From: Planctomycetota bacterium
GTDB lineage: Bacteria; Planctomycetota; PUPC01; JACPCR01
NCBI GenBank assembly: GCA_016179685.1
Contig: JACPCR010000064.1
Coordinates: 62,001-126,000, forward strand
Length of the DNA stretch: 64,000 nt
Direction: 5' to 3'
How positions within the stretch are numbered: the stretch's first letter is position 1; each line of letters starts with the position of its first letter. The translations under genes were made by a program, and so were the position numbers. Positions 42,435-52,081 of the stretch are shown here, piece by piece. The notes beneath the pieces were generated by a model. That model saw only the letters and a program-made list of their open reading frames with translations. It was not told the origin of the DNA and made no database searches.

Positions 42435-42484
42435 TAAAGCACGCGTCTGGAGGTGCGGATGCACCTCCAGACGCGTGTACTTTA
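42435..42484. repeat. R1 palindrome, copy 10
   Basis: The arms TAAAGCACGCGTCTGG and mirrored TAAAGTACACGCGTCTGG differ by one TA deletion and flank A-GGTGC-GGAT-GCACC-T. The arm is nearly identical to copy 3 (TACACGCGTCAGGAGGTGC), showing common descent. It lies in the leader between the promoter and the lipoyl protein gene. Confidence 0.85.
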
Positions 42485-42552
42485 GGATTCGAGACGCAGA
42501 CTTTTACAAGTCAGCCTCTACCCGTTGGCAGCGTCACGGGCATGGATGCGTC

Positions 42553-43182
42553 ATGTATCTGATTCGAATACCAAAGTTCAGCGAGAATATGGAAGAGGCC
42601 ACGATTGTGGAATGGCTGAGAAAGGAGGGCGATGTGGTCACGCCCGGCGATGTCCTGCTTTCGGTGATCACGGACAAGGCCGATTTCGAGATCGAAGCGG
42701 AAGCGAACGGCGTATTGCTGCGAATCGTGGCAGCGGAGAAGAGCAGCGTGCCGGTGAATTATGTCGTGGGCCTGATCGGTACGCCCGGCGAAGCGCTGCC
42801 GGATTACGAACGGATGAACTGCGAAGCGCGGGAACAATTCGCGGCCTTGGCGACGGGCTCGCCCGCGCCGTCGTCGGGCACGGCTGGGCAGAAGCGGCCG
42901 GAAGGGGCTGGAGTCCCGGCCTCGGGAGAGGTGGGCGAAGGCGGCGGCAGGGGAATCGGACCTGCAGCCTCCCCTCCCGCCTCCGGGCAGCCGGCAGCGC
43001 CCATGGCGGTCCGGGCTGCAAGTCCTTCCCCGGCTTCCGGCGTCCGCGTGATGGCCACGCCAGCGGCCCGGAGAGTGGCCAAGGAGCAGGGTGTGGACCT
43101 GGCGGCGGTACAGGCCTGGGCGAAGGCGGCCGGGCCGGTGACGCAGGAGATGGTCGAGGCCTTCGTGCGCCAAAGACCGTAA
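42553..43182 (+). CDS. Stand-alone lipoyl-domain protein with E3-binding domain
   Basis: The 209-residue protein is a dehydrogenase-E2-like protein without the acyltransferase domain. Residues 1-80 are a lipoyl domain (MYLIRIPKFSENMEEATIVE; lipoyl-Lys42 in SVITDKADFEIE). Residues 100-160 are a Pro/Ala/Gly linker. Residues 165-205 match a peripheral subunit-binding domain (VMATPAARRVAKEQGVDLAAVQ). Normal E2 proteins have a catalytic domain of over 230 residues after this. ATG 42553 begins right at the lipoyl domain. It is followed after 12 nt by acpS, so it may act as an acyl carrier partner in a lipid-related pathway. Confidence 0.82.
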   Translation: MYLIRIPKFSENMEEATIVEWLRKEGDVVTPGDVLLSVITDKADFEIEAEANGVLLRIVAAEKSSVPVNYVVGLIGTPGEALPDYERMNCEAREQFAALATGSPAPSSGTAGQKRPEGAGVPASGEVGEGGGRGIGPAASPPASGQPAAPMAVRAASPSPASGVRVMATPAARRVAKEQGVDLAAVQAWAKAAGPVTQEMVEAFVRQRP

Positions 43183-43194
43183 ACAGGTGCGAGC

Positions 43195-43572
43195 ATGATC
43201 ATCGGCTGTGGAATCGATATCATCGAATTACAGCGCATGAAGGATATGATCGAACAATACGGCGCTCGCTTTCTGACCAAGGTTTTCAGCGATTCGGAAA
43301 TCTCGTACTGTCTGGACCGGAAGAAGTCGTGGCAGCATTTCGCCGGCCGGTTCGCCGTCAAGGAGGCGGTCCTCAAGTGCCTCGGGACGGGCATCCAGTC
43401 GGGGATCACGTGGAAGGACGTGGAGGTATTGTCCGAGAGGATGGGGTCGCCCAAGGCGGTCCTGAGAGGCGGTGCAGAGAGGAGGGCCCGGGAGCTGGGC
43501 GTAAAGCACATTCACATCTCGATTTCTCATAGTGACACCCATGCCGTGGCGCAGGCCGTCGCCGAGGGTTAG
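43195..43572 (+). CDS. acpS: Holo-[acyl-carrier-protein] synthase
   Basis: The 125-residue enzyme transfers 4'-phosphopantetheine from CoA to apo-ACP. Motifs are GIDIIEL (Asp8, metal), FAGRFAVKEAVLKCLGTG (Glu57 metal ligand, Lys) and the C-terminal HISISHSDTHAVAQAV. It is a standard length AcpS. It is encoded 12 nt after the lipoyl protein and close to fabG, forming a lipid-synthesis group. Confidence 0.93.
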   Translation: MIIGCGIDIIELQRMKDMIEQYGARFLTKVFSDSEISYCLDRKKSWQHFAGRFAVKEAVLKCLGTGIQSGITWKDVEVLSERMGSPKAVLRGGAERRARELGVKHIHISISHSDTHAVAQAVAEG

Positions 43573-43620
43573 CAAAGCGTTGCCTCAAACCGACGCGTGT
43601 GGCCGAACGACCCGAACCGA

Positions 43621-44418
43621 ATGGAAAGAGAAACGGAATCTGTTGCCACATCTGAACCGGCCGCGGTCGCCGGACGCATCCTGGCCGGCCGGAGTGCACT
43701 CGTGACCGGCGGGTCCCGGGGGATCGGCCGTGCCATGGTCCGCGCGCTGGCCGAGGCAGGGGCGAAGGTGCTCTTCACGTACCGCCAGAGCGAGTCGGAG
43801 GCGAAGGCGCTCGAAGACGAATTGCGGCCCTCGGCGTCGGAGACGGGATCGGTCCGCTGCGACGTCCGCGATGCCGAGTCGGTCCGCTCGGCCGTCGATG
43901 CGGCCCTGACGCGCTTCGGCCGCGTGGACATCCTGGTCAACAATGCAGGCATTCTGCGGGAACAACTGCTGGCGTTCACCAAGGAAACGGAGTGGAACGA
44001 GGTTGTGGACACGAATTTGAAGGGCCCGTTCCTGTTCTGCAAGGCGCTGGTCCGGCAGATGGGCCGGCAGCACTACGGGCGGATCATCAACATCTCGTCC
44101 GTGGCGGCGCTGATGGGAGACGTGCCCCGGGCGAGCTACTGCGCATCCAAGGCGGGCCTCATCGGCCTCACGCGCGCGGTCGCGCGGGAGGCCGCAGGCC
44201 AGGGGATCACGGTCAACGCCGTCGCGCCCGGAATCATCGAGACGGACCTTCTCGCCCGTCTGCCGGAAACCAAACGGAAATCCTACGAGGAGCGCATCCC
44301 CATGGGCCGGTTCGGGCACGCCTCGGAGGTCGCTTCGGTGGTCGTTTTCCTGGCATCGGACCGTTCGGCCTATATCACCGGACAGGTTCTTTGCGTTGAC
44401 GGTGGGTTGCATATGTAA
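43621..44418 (+). CDS. fabG: 3-oxoacyl-[ACP] reductase-like SDR
   Basis: The classical SDR has TGGSRGIG, LVNNAGI, INISSVAALMG (catalytic Ser), YCASK (Tyr/Lys), TVNAVAPGIIETDL and ITGQVLCVDGG, all typical for FabG, which reduces 3-oxoacyl-ACP with NADPH in fatty acid elongation. Residues before LAGRSALVTGG are an unusual ~20-residue extension. An alternative GTG at 43597 would add eight residues. The position after acpS supports a fatty-acid role, although many similarly built SDRs act on other substrates. Confidence 0.85.
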   Translation: MERETESVATSEPAAVAGRILAGRSALVTGGSRGIGRAMVRALAEAGAKVLFTYRQSESEAKALEDELRPSASETGSVRCDVRDAESVRSAVDAALTRFGRVDILVNNAGILREQLLAFTKETEWNEVVDTNLKGPFLFCKALVRQMGRQHYGRIINISSVAALMGDVPRASYCASKAGLIGLTRAVAREAAGQGITVNAVAPGIIETDLLARLPETKRKSYEERIPMGRFGHASEVASVVVFLASDRSAYITGQVLCVDGGLHM

Positions 44419-44469
44419 TCAATGAGGGCGAGAACGAGCACGAGGACGTGTACGGGCCCGCGCATCCCC

Positions 44470-45171
44470 ATGGGAAAGATAGAAGGCATTCTGCTGGATT
44501 TCGGTGGTACGCTCGATTCCGATGGCATCTACTGGTATGACCTATTCCACGAGCTTTGCGTGGAGCAGGGACTGAGGCTGGACCGCGCGGCGTTCGAAGA
44601 GGAAGCACACGCGGCAGGAGGCGCGATCGCCCGGCATGCAGATATCCGGAGGTTAAGCCACGAAGGCACGGTCACGAGATTATTCGAGGCGCTGGGTGAG
44701 CGACTCGAACGAAATTTCGGTTTTCACCTCGAGCCTGGCCGGGCTTCCCGAGATTTTTTCGACCGATGCCGGCCGTGGCTCAACGAGAATCTGGCGGTGG
44801 TCAGGAACCTGGCGCAGAATTTCCAGCTCGGAGTGGTCTCCAATAATTGGGGTAACGCACGGGGCTGGTGCGAAGAACACGGTTTCCTTCCCTACCTGAA
44901 GGTCGTGGTGGATTCCGCGCTGGCGGGCATCAGTAAACCGCGGCCCGAAATCTTCCTGTCCGGCCTGCAAGGACTGGGGCTTCCGGCTCAACAGGTCGCT
45001 TACGTCGGCGATCGCTATCATACGGACATGGTGGGAGCCAGAAACGTGGGGATGACCACGGTCTGGGTACGACACCCGAAATCGCCGGAGAAGATGGACG
45101 ACGGTGTGGTGGACTTTGTGATCCCGTCGCTGTCCGGCCTCCTGGCGGTCGCCCGGTCGCATTGGGTTTAG
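44470..45171 (+). CDS. HAD-superfamily hydrolase
   Basis: The 233-residue protein has the HAD motifs ILLDFGGTLDSDG (nucleophile Asp10; the second Asp is Gly, as in many DxGGTLD subgroups), VSNNWG (motif II), SKPRPEIF (Lys, motif III) and YVGDRYHTDMVGARNVGM (motif IV). A helical cap lies between residues 15 and 100. It probably dephosphorylates a small metabolite. ATG 44470 is the start of homology; the fabG stop is about 50 nt upstream, so it is likely in the same transcript. Confidence 0.85.
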   Translation: MGKIEGILLDFGGTLDSDGIYWYDLFHELCVEQGLRLDRAAFEEEAHAAGGAIARHADIRRLSHEGTVTRLFEALGERLERNFGFHLEPGRASRDFFDRCRPWLNENLAVVRNLAQNFQLGVVSNNWGNARGWCEEHGFLPYLKVVVDSALAGISKPRPEIFLSGLQGLGLPAQQVAYVGDRYHTDMVGARNVGMTTVWVRHPKSPEKMDDGVVDFVIPSLSGLLAVARSHWV

Positions 45172-45214
45172 TTCCCCGGTTCAGAAGTGCAAGAGCATTT
45201 CTGAAACGGGAAAC
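45171..45214. repeat. R1-like palindrome, copy 11
   Basis: GTTCCCCGGTTCAGA and TCTGAAACGGGAAAC pair with two mismatches around AGTGCAAGAGCATT. The left end overlaps the TAG stop of the HAD gene. Copy 12 follows 3 nt later. Confidence 0.65.
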
Positions 45215-45217
45215 CAA

Positions 45218-45263
45218 AGTCCACGCTCAGGGAAGTGCGGGTGCACTTCCCTGAGCGTGGACT
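45218..45263. repeat. R1 palindrome, copy 12
   Basis: Perfect 16-bp arms AGTCCACGCTCAGGGA flank A-GTGC-GGGT-GCAC-T. It is in tandem with copy 11, the only tandem pair in the window. It lies 43 nt before the start of the creatininase-like gene. Confidence 0.87.
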
Positions 45264-45305
45264 CACATGCCCGAAGGAAAGCTCAGGATGCCGGAAAGGG
45301 AAAAC

Positions 45306-46100
45306 ATGAGACCCTGGAAATTGCAAGAGATGACTTACAAGCAGGTACGGGAGACCCCGATGGATGTGGCGCTGCTGCCGATCGGATCGACCGAGGCGCA
45401 CAATTTGCACCTGCCTTACGGGACAGATTTTTACCAAGTGGAGGCCGTGTCGAATCTCGCGTGCGAACGCGCTGCGTCCGCGGGAGCGAAGGTGGTGCGC
45501 CTGCCGGGCATTCCGTATGGCGTCGAGTCCAACCTCCAGGCCTTCAAGCTCACGATGCACGTGAGGCAGGCGACCCTGGACACCTTGGTCGGTGACTTGG
45601 TACGCTCGCTGGACCGGCACGGAATCCGGAAGCTGGTGTTGGTGAACGGGCACGGGGGCAACAATTTTCAGCCGTGCGTGCGCGATCTTTACGGGCAGAC
45701 CGGAGTTTTCATCGCGGTGGTGGACTGGTGGAAGATGGGGCAAGATTCGCGAGAGACGATATTTTCGAAGACGGGGGAGCATGCCGACGAAATGGAGACG
45801 AGCAATTGCCTGCATCTGATTCCAGACCTGGTGCACCTGGAGGACGCCGATGAGGGCAAGGTGCGCCGGACGCGTTTCGAGGCGCTGAACCGAGGTTGGG
45901 CGTGGATTCCGAGGCCCTGGGATCGGCTGACGACCCAGAGCGGGTATGGGGACCCCCGGCAAGCGACGGCGGAGAAGGGTCAGCGTTTCCTGGATTTGAT
46001 TGCGGGCCGCCTCTCCCAGTTCCTGGTCGAACTGAGCGAGTCGCCCATGGATGGGTTGTTCCCCTATCTTCCTCAGCCGCAAAAGGAGTCGGACACATGA
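45306..46100 (+). CDS. Creatininase (creatinine amidohydrolase) family protein
   Basis: The 264-residue protein has LLPIGSTEAHNLHLPYGTD (metal-ligand Glu and His/Asp region), LVNGHGGNNFQ and FSKTGEHADEMETS (late metal Glu), all signatures of the creatininase/mycofactocin-MftE/FAPy-amidohydrolase superfamily with a two-metal centre. The substrate is unknown; members cleave creatinine, peptide tails or pyrimidines. ATG 45306 has GGAAAGGG upstream. The stop overlaps the moeA start (ATGA). Confidence 0.85.
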   Translation: MRPWKLQEMTYKQVRETPMDVALLPIGSTEAHNLHLPYGTDFYQVEAVSNLACERAASAGAKVVRLPGIPYGVESNLQAFKLTMHVRQATLDTLVGDLVRSLDRHGIRKLVLVNGHGGNNFQPCVRDLYGQTGVFIAVVDWWKMGQDSRETIFSKTGEHADEMETSNCLHLIPDLVHLEDADEGKVRRTRFEALNRGWAWIPRPWDRLTTQSGYGDPRQATAEKGQRFLDLIAGRLSQFLVELSESPMDGLFPYLPQPQKESDT

Positions 46101-47326
46101 TGGTGACTGTGGACGATGCGCTGAGGATGGTCCTGGAACGGGCACTGCCCCTTCCTGTGGAGTCCGTACCCCTCCGCGATGTTCAGGGACGCACCCTGGC
46201 AGAGGAAGTGGTGGCCGATGAGGACGTGCCGGCTTTCGATCGGTCGACGATGGATGGGTATGCCGCGAATTCAGGGGACATGGTCAATGGAGAAACGGTG
46301 CTGGCGGTGGTGGAAGACCTCTTTGCGGGAGAGCTACCCCGGCGTGCGTTGAGGCGCGGCGAGGCGGCCCGGATCATGACAGGGGCGCCCATCCCGCGGG
46401 GAGCGGACTGCGTCGTTATGGTGGAAAAGACTCGATCAGCGGGACCCGGGCACGTGTGCGTACGCGGGCGCGCAAGACCGATGCAAAATCTCGTGGTCAG
46501 GGGCCAGTTCGTTCGGAAAGGCGAGCGGTTGCTTCCTCCGGGCCAGGTGTTGAGACCGGCGGACGTGAGCCTTCTCGCCTTCGTCGGGGTGGCTTCTCCA
46601 CGAGTTTACCGGGCCGCTGAATGTGCTGTGCTGTCAACCGGGAACGAGCTGGTCGAACCGGAAGAGAAGCCCGGGCCCGGCCTGATTCGGAACAGCAATG
46701 CCTATGGCCTCTCGGCGCAGTGCGCCGCGGCAGGGGCGCGGATTCGGTTTTTGGGCATCGGCCGTGACGAGCCAGAGACGCTAAAACAGCTTGTACGGCA
46801 AGGACTTGAGTCCGACGTCCTGGTCACAACCGGCGGCGCATCGGTCGGTGAAAAGGACCTCGTTGGCCGCATCCTGGTGGAGGAAGGGGTGGAAATCTGC
46901 TTCAATCGCGTAGCGGTGAAGCCGGGGAAACCGATGTGGTTCGGCACAAGGGGCAGAGTGCTGGTCTTCGGGCTTCCGGGCAACCCACTTTCCGCCATGG
47001 TGACGGCGGAGCTATTCGTGCTTCCTGCCTTGAGGAGACTGGCGGGCCAGACCCAACCTGAACCCAGAATTTGGCACGTGCGACTCGGGGAGGGGCCGGT
47101 GCAGGCTCTGGACCGGCGGCAATATCTTCCCGCTCGCCTGAGGCTCGATGGGCCCGAGTGCATAGCACAGCCGGTGTTGTCGCACGGGTCGGGCGACCTG
47201 ATATCCATCATCCATGCGGATGGGTTGGTGGTCATTCCGGAGGACAGGGAAGCGCCGAGGAGAGGCGATGTGGTTGAATTTCTCCCCCTGGCGTTGGAAG
47301 TTCGAAGCGTGGGGCTTTCTCCTTGA
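46097..47326 (+). CDS. moeA: Molybdopterin molybdenumtransferase
   Basis: The 409-residue enzyme inserts molybdate into adenylylated molybdopterin to complete molybdenum cofactor. It has the MoeA N-terminal element AFDRSTMDGYA, the GEAARIMTGAPIPRGAD segment, the MoaB/Mog-like core (VLSTGNELVEP, NSNAYGLSAQ, TTGGASVGEKD) and GLPGNPLSAMV. ATG 46097 overlaps the creatininase stop, so translation is probably coupled. A promoter for the next gene group overlaps its end. Confidence 0.93.
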   Translation: MMVTVDDALRMVLERALPLPVESVPLRDVQGRTLAEEVVADEDVPAFDRSTMDGYAANSGDMVNGETVLAVVEDLFAGELPRRALRRGEAARIMTGAPIPRGADCVVMVEKTRSAGPGHVCVRGRARPMQNLVVRGQFVRKGERLLPPGQVLRPADVSLLAFVGVASPRVYRAAECAVLSTGNELVEPEEKPGPGLIRNSNAYGLSAQCAAAGARIRFLGIGRDEPETLKQLVRQGLESDVLVTTGGASVGEKDLVGRILVEEGVEICFNRVAVKPGKPMWFGTRGRVLVFGLPGNPLSAMVTAELFVLPALRRLAGQTQPEPRIWHVRLGEGPVQALDRRQYLPARLRLDGPECIAQPVLSHGSGDLISIIHADGLVVIPEDREAPRRGDVVEFLPLALEVRSVGLSP

Positions 47327-47350
47327 CGAAATCCACCCTATCTATATAAT
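47323..47350 (+). promoter_or_regulatory. Strong sigma-70 promoter overlapping the moeA stop
   Basis: TTGACG (47323-47328) and perfect TATAAT (47345-47350) are 16 nt apart. The leader to the ATG at 47485 is about 130 nt. It is probably the main promoter of the coiled-coil protein and possibly of the cell-shape genes downstream. Confidence 0.7.
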
Positions 47351-47484
47351 CCTGTGCGGTTTGTGGCGAGATGAGATTTGACCCGAGCTGATCTCGAGCA
47401 AGACAGTGGCAGGCCGGCGTTAAGCAAGCCGGGCAATCGAGGCCGGGTCCGACGCCCTGACGTTCGAGAAGGCAGACGACTACC

Positions 47485-48432
47485 ATGAGTTTCCTAGGCA
47501 AGGTATTGGTCATTTTGAACCTGCTTCTCGCGGTCATCTATGCGGGCATCAGCGCCGTTCTCTACACTCAGCGGGTGGACTACAAGGCGCAAATATCGGC
47601 CCTGGAGCAACAGCGCCAGAAGTTCATCGATTTCATGAACAAGCAGGAGTACAAGAGCACCGCGTCCGTCGGCTCCATCGAGCAGCGCAACGAAATTCCG
47701 GACTATATCACCGTGGTGCGGAACGTGGGCTCGGAGTTGAAGAACCTGCTCGAGAAGCACGAGATCGAGGTCAATAAGCTCAAGGACCAGGGCAAGTTTC
47801 TGGAATCGAAAATCTCGGATTTGGAGAACAAACTGAAGGATGAGGAGTCCAAGCGGCAGATTTCCGACCAGAAGCTCGGAGAATCGGAACTGGAGCGCAA
47901 GAAGCTGCTGACGGACTATCAGAATCTGAATGCCCGGATGGACGAGCTTCGCGAAGCGAGAGATGCAGCCGAGAAGGAATTGAAGGATTTCAGGGGCAAA
48001 CATGACACGCTTTACACCCAGCACCTCCAGTTGACGACCAAGGCGGCTCGGCTCGACGAGGAGGTCAAGGAAGCTGAACTGGCGAGCAAACAGGCCCAGA
48101 CGAGAATCGAGCGACTGGAGACCGAATTAAAATTCATTCATGAACGGTTTCCAGAAACCATCACCGGCGGGGGAACTAGGCCGGAGGGAGGAGAGGGCCC
48201 CATCATCCGAGGCCGCGTGCTGGCCGTGAAGCCTGACCTGAAATTGGTTATCATCGATAAGGGCGGCCCGGATAAGGTCCAGCCCGGCATGCGGTTTATC
48301 GTCTACCGGGCGGACCAGTTTGTCGGCCATATCGAGGTGGAGAAGGTGATCGGGGAGTATTCCTCGGCCAAGATCACGAACGCCAAGATTTCGATTCAGC
48401 AAGGCGACCAGATCGCCAATCGACTGCAATGA
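47485..48432 (+). CDS. Membrane-anchored coiled-coil protein with C-terminal beta domain
   Basis: This 315-residue protein has an N-terminal membrane helix (FLGKVLVILNLLLAVIYAGIS). A long, highly charged coiled coil follows (about residues 75-225, heptads such as KLKDQGKFLESKISDLENKL). A C-terminal ~75-residue domain (GPIIRGRVLAVKPDLKLVIIDKGGPDKVQPGMRF in segments; AKITNAKISIQQGDQI) resembles FlgT-C/SH3-like beta domains. The topology (short inside, coil outside) and position 1.9 kb before mreB suggest a periplasmic spacer linked to cell shape. The family is not named with confidence. Confidence 0.72.
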   Translation: MSFLGKVLVILNLLLAVIYAGISAVLYTQRVDYKAQISALEQQRQKFIDFMNKQEYKSTASVGSIEQRNEIPDYITVVRNVGSELKNLLEKHEIEVNKLKDQGKFLESKISDLENKLKDEESKRQISDQKLGESELERKKLLTDYQNLNARMDELREARDAAEKELKDFRGKHDTLYTQHLQLTTKAARLDEEVKEAELASKQAQTRIERLETELKFIHERFPETITGGGTRPEGGEGPIIRGRVLAVKPDLKLVIIDKGGPDKVQPGMRFIVYRADQFVGHIEVEKVIGEYSSAKITNAKISIQQGDQIANRLQ

Positions 48433-48488
48433 CGGCATGAGCCGAACACGGAACTGGCGTTGCTGAGACTGTGCCCACTGAGAATCCT

Positions 48489-49094
48489 ATGCTTCAGACC
48501 TTCGGGAGTGCCCGCAACAGAAGAGAAGGCGCAGGCGATCTCTACACGCTGCTGGTTGCCATCTCCTTCGTGTTTCTGGTGACCGCCTGTGTCTTGATGG
48601 TTCAACAGGTTCGTGAGAACCTGGGCGGGAGCGTCTCCGGATATTCTCCGCCGACCTCTTCGGAGGCGTCGGACGGTTCCAGTTCCACAGTGACCCCTGA
48701 GGCCCCGGCGACGGCTTCGCCAGCGCCTGGCAGCGAAACTCCGGGAGCGTCTCCGGGAGGTGCGCCAGGAGGCGCCCCGGGTGGGCCTTCGGGAGGTGCG
48801 CCAGCGGGTGCGCCAGGAGGCGCCCCGGGTGGGCCTTCGGGAGGTGCGCCAGCGGGTGCGCCAGGAGGCGCCCCGGGTGGGCCTCCGGGAGACGCGCCAG
48901 CGGGTGCGCCAGGAGGCGCCCCGGGTGGGCCTTCGGGAGGTGCGCCAGCGGGTACGCCAGGAGGCGCCCCAGGAGGCATGCCCTCAGGCGCGCCGGGGAA
49001 CGCCCCGGGTGGTGGAATGCCCTCAGGCGCGCCGGGTGGTGCCCCAGGAGGTCCGCCATCTGGCGCCCCGGGCGGTGGCCTCCCTCCCGGCTAG
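48489..49094 (+). CDS. Membrane protein with GAPG-repeat tail
   Basis: From ATG 48489 the product is 201 residues; a GTG at 48471 would add six. One membrane helix (LLVAISFVFLVTACVLMVQQV) is followed by a Ser/Pro linker and about 110 residues of Gly/Ala/Pro tetrapeptides (GAPG, GPSG, GAPA) at the C-terminus. The DNA repeats with a 48-bp period. The tail would be exposed in the periplasm and disordered. It lies between the coiled-coil protein and mreB in the same direction. The TAG stop is part of R1 copy 13. Confidence 0.65.
   Translation: MLQTFGSARNRREGAGDLYTLLVAISFVFLVTACVLMVQQVRENLGGSVSGYSPPTSSEASDGSSSTVTPEAPATASPAPGSETPGASPGGAPGGAPGGPSGGAPAGAPGGAPGGPSGGAPAGAPGGAPGGPPGDAPAGAPGGAPGGPSGGAPAGTPGGAPGGMPSGAPGNAPGGGMPSGAPGGAPGGPPSGAPGGGLPPG
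48762..48960. repeat. 48-bp tandem coding repeat
   Basis: The unit GCGCCAGGAGGCGCCCCGGG begins at 48762, 48810, 48858 and 48906, then degenerates. The period of 16 codons encodes GAPG-type tetrapeptides. The unit is nearly invariant, which points to recent expansion. Confidence 0.85.
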
Positions 49095-50469
<1,375 letters not shown>

Positions 50470-50491
50470 AGTTTCGAACCGAGTTTAGACC

Positions 50492-51442
50492 GTGCCTGCC
50501 GGAATGATTTCCACCAGATTGAGAAGGGTGCGAGGCTCGCGGTCGGCACGCCTGACCTTGCTGGCCCTGCTGCCGATTTCCGGGACCCTGATGCTGGTCT
50601 CGGGCCGGATTCACGGCCCGGCCCAGACGGCCGCGGACGGGCTGTTCGCCCCGCTGGCCAGGACGGGCGCGGCGCTCACGGCCTTCCTTTCGGATACGGG
50701 CCGCGCGGGTCGGGACCTCTTTCAGCGCGGGGGACGGGTCCGCGAGTTGGAGGCCGAGGTGGACCGCCTGCGGGCGGAACTGGCAGCCCAGGAGGCGCGG
50801 TCCCAGCAGCAGCGCCAGGAGCTGGTCGGCCTGCAACAGTTCCTGGCCCAGAAGCGCGGGGCGTCGCCCCAGGCGGAATTCATCACCCTGGCGCGGCCCG
50901 TGCAGTCGGTCGGAATCTCCGCATGGGCCGTGGCATCGGATGCTTCCTCGTACCGCTATTCCTGCCTTGCCGACCGCGGAAACGAACACGGAGTCGAGGC
51001 GGGATCGCCCGTGACGGCCGGCGGCGCGCTGGTCGGACGCGTGCGGGCCGTCGGCTCGAAAACAAGCCGCGTGCTCCTGCTGGTGGACCCCTCCTTTCGG
51101 GCCGCCGTGCGATTGATCCCGGGAAAGAAACCGGCCCGGGCCCCGGACGGCGGACAGCAGACCGCGGACTCGGCGCTTCACGGACTTCTCCTGGGCGTCA
51201 GGCCGGGCCTGTGCCGTGTAGAATACGTTCCTCGCGACGCCTCCGTGCAGCCCGGTGATACGGTCGTGACCTCGGGACTGGACGGTCAGTTCCCGCCAGG
51301 CCTCTGGGTGGGACAGGTGGGCCGGATCGCTCGGCGCGACCTGTTCCTGGACATCGAAGTTCGGCCGGGCGTGACGCTGGAATCGCTCCAATCGCTTCTG
51401 ATTCTTGAAAAGGGCTTGCACTCTTCTGCTTCCGTTGATTAA
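50492..51442 (+). CDS. mreC: Rod-shape-determining protein MreC
   Basis: The 316-residue protein has an N-terminal membrane helix (LTLLALLPISGTLMLVSG), a coiled coil (about 75-115, LEAEVDRLRAELAAQEARS) and the MreC beta domain (VDPSFRAAVRLIPGK, EYVPRDASVQPGDTVVTSGLDGQFPPGLWVGQV). MreC links MreB to the elongasome in the periplasm. A Pro/Ala/Arg insert is in the middle of the beta region. mreD, normally next, is replaced by tmk. Confidence 0.92.
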   Translation: MPAGMISTRLRRVRGSRSARLTLLALLPISGTLMLVSGRIHGPAQTAADGLFAPLARTGAALTAFLSDTGRAGRDLFQRGGRVRELEAEVDRLRAELAAQEARSQQQRQELVGLQQFLAQKRGASPQAEFITLARPVQSVGISAWAVASDASSYRYSCLADRGNEHGVEAGSPVTAGGALVGRVRAVGSKTSRVLLLVDPSFRAAVRLIPGKKPARAPDGGQQTADSALHGLLLGVRPGLCRVEYVPRDASVQPGDTVVTSGLDGQFPPGLWVGQVGRIARRDLFLDIEVRPGVTLESLQSLLILEKGLHSSASVD

Positions 51443-51466
51443 GAGACTCGAGGTGACGAGCTCGCC

Positions 51467-52081
51467 GTGCGTGGAAAACTGATCGTACTCGATGGACCGG
51501 ATGGGGGAGGCAAAACGACGCAGATTCAACTTCTGCGGGAGGCGCTCGAACGCGAAGGCTGGAAGGTCTTGACCGTTCGGGAGCCCGGCGGCACACGGGT
51601 CGGCGAGCGGGTCCGAGCGATTCTCCTGGACCCCGCCCTTGGCGAGATGGGGCGGCGCACGGAACTTTTCCTCTACATGGCCTGCCGGGCCCAGCTCGTG
51701 GAGGAAAGGCTCGCCCCGGCCATGGATCGAGGGGAAGTGGTGCTTTGCGATCGCTTCCTCTCCTCTTCCGTGGTCTACCAGGGGATTGCGGGCGGCCTCG
51801 GGATGGAGGAGGTGATCCGAGTAGGCGAGTTCTGCGTGGGCGGCGTACGGCCCGATCTGACGGTCATCCTGGATGTCGACGTGGAAACGGGAACGGCGCG
51901 GCGCGGCGCAAGGAAAGCGGACCGTGTGGAGGCCCAGGCACGGGAATACCAGGAAGAAGTACGGCTGGGCTTCCTCGCTCTGGCCCGTTCACAACCCGAC
52001 CGCGTTCGGGTGGTCGATGCGCGCGCGGATGCCGCGCAGGTGCAGGCGGCGATCTGGGGCCTGGTGAAGAAAATCCTGTGA
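51467..52081 (+). CDS. tmk: Thymidylate kinase
   Basis: The 204-residue kinase phosphorylates dTMP to dTDP. It has the P-loop LDGPDGGGKTTQ (residues 9-20), TVREPGGTRVGERVR, LCDRFLSSSVVYQG and the LID-region DVDVETGTARRGARKADRVE. The start is GTG with GAGGTGACGAG upstream. It is 24 nt after mreC, and its TGA overlaps the next ATG by one base, so it is translationally coupled with the nitrilase-like gene. Confidence 0.95.
   Translation: MRGKLIVLDGPDGGGKTTQIQLLREALEREGWKVLTVREPGGTRVGERVRAILLDPALGEMGRRTELFLYMACRAQLVEERLAPAMDRGEVVLCDRFLSSSVVYQGIAGGLGMEEVIRVGEFCVGGVRPDLTVILDVDVETGTARRGARKADRVEAQAREYQEEVRLGFLALARSQPDRVRVVDARADAAQVQAAIWGLVKKIL

Noticed and set aside
48762..49070. Collagen-like Gly-X-Y domain
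   Set aside because: Glycine follows a four-residue period (GAPG), not three, so a triple helix is not expected.
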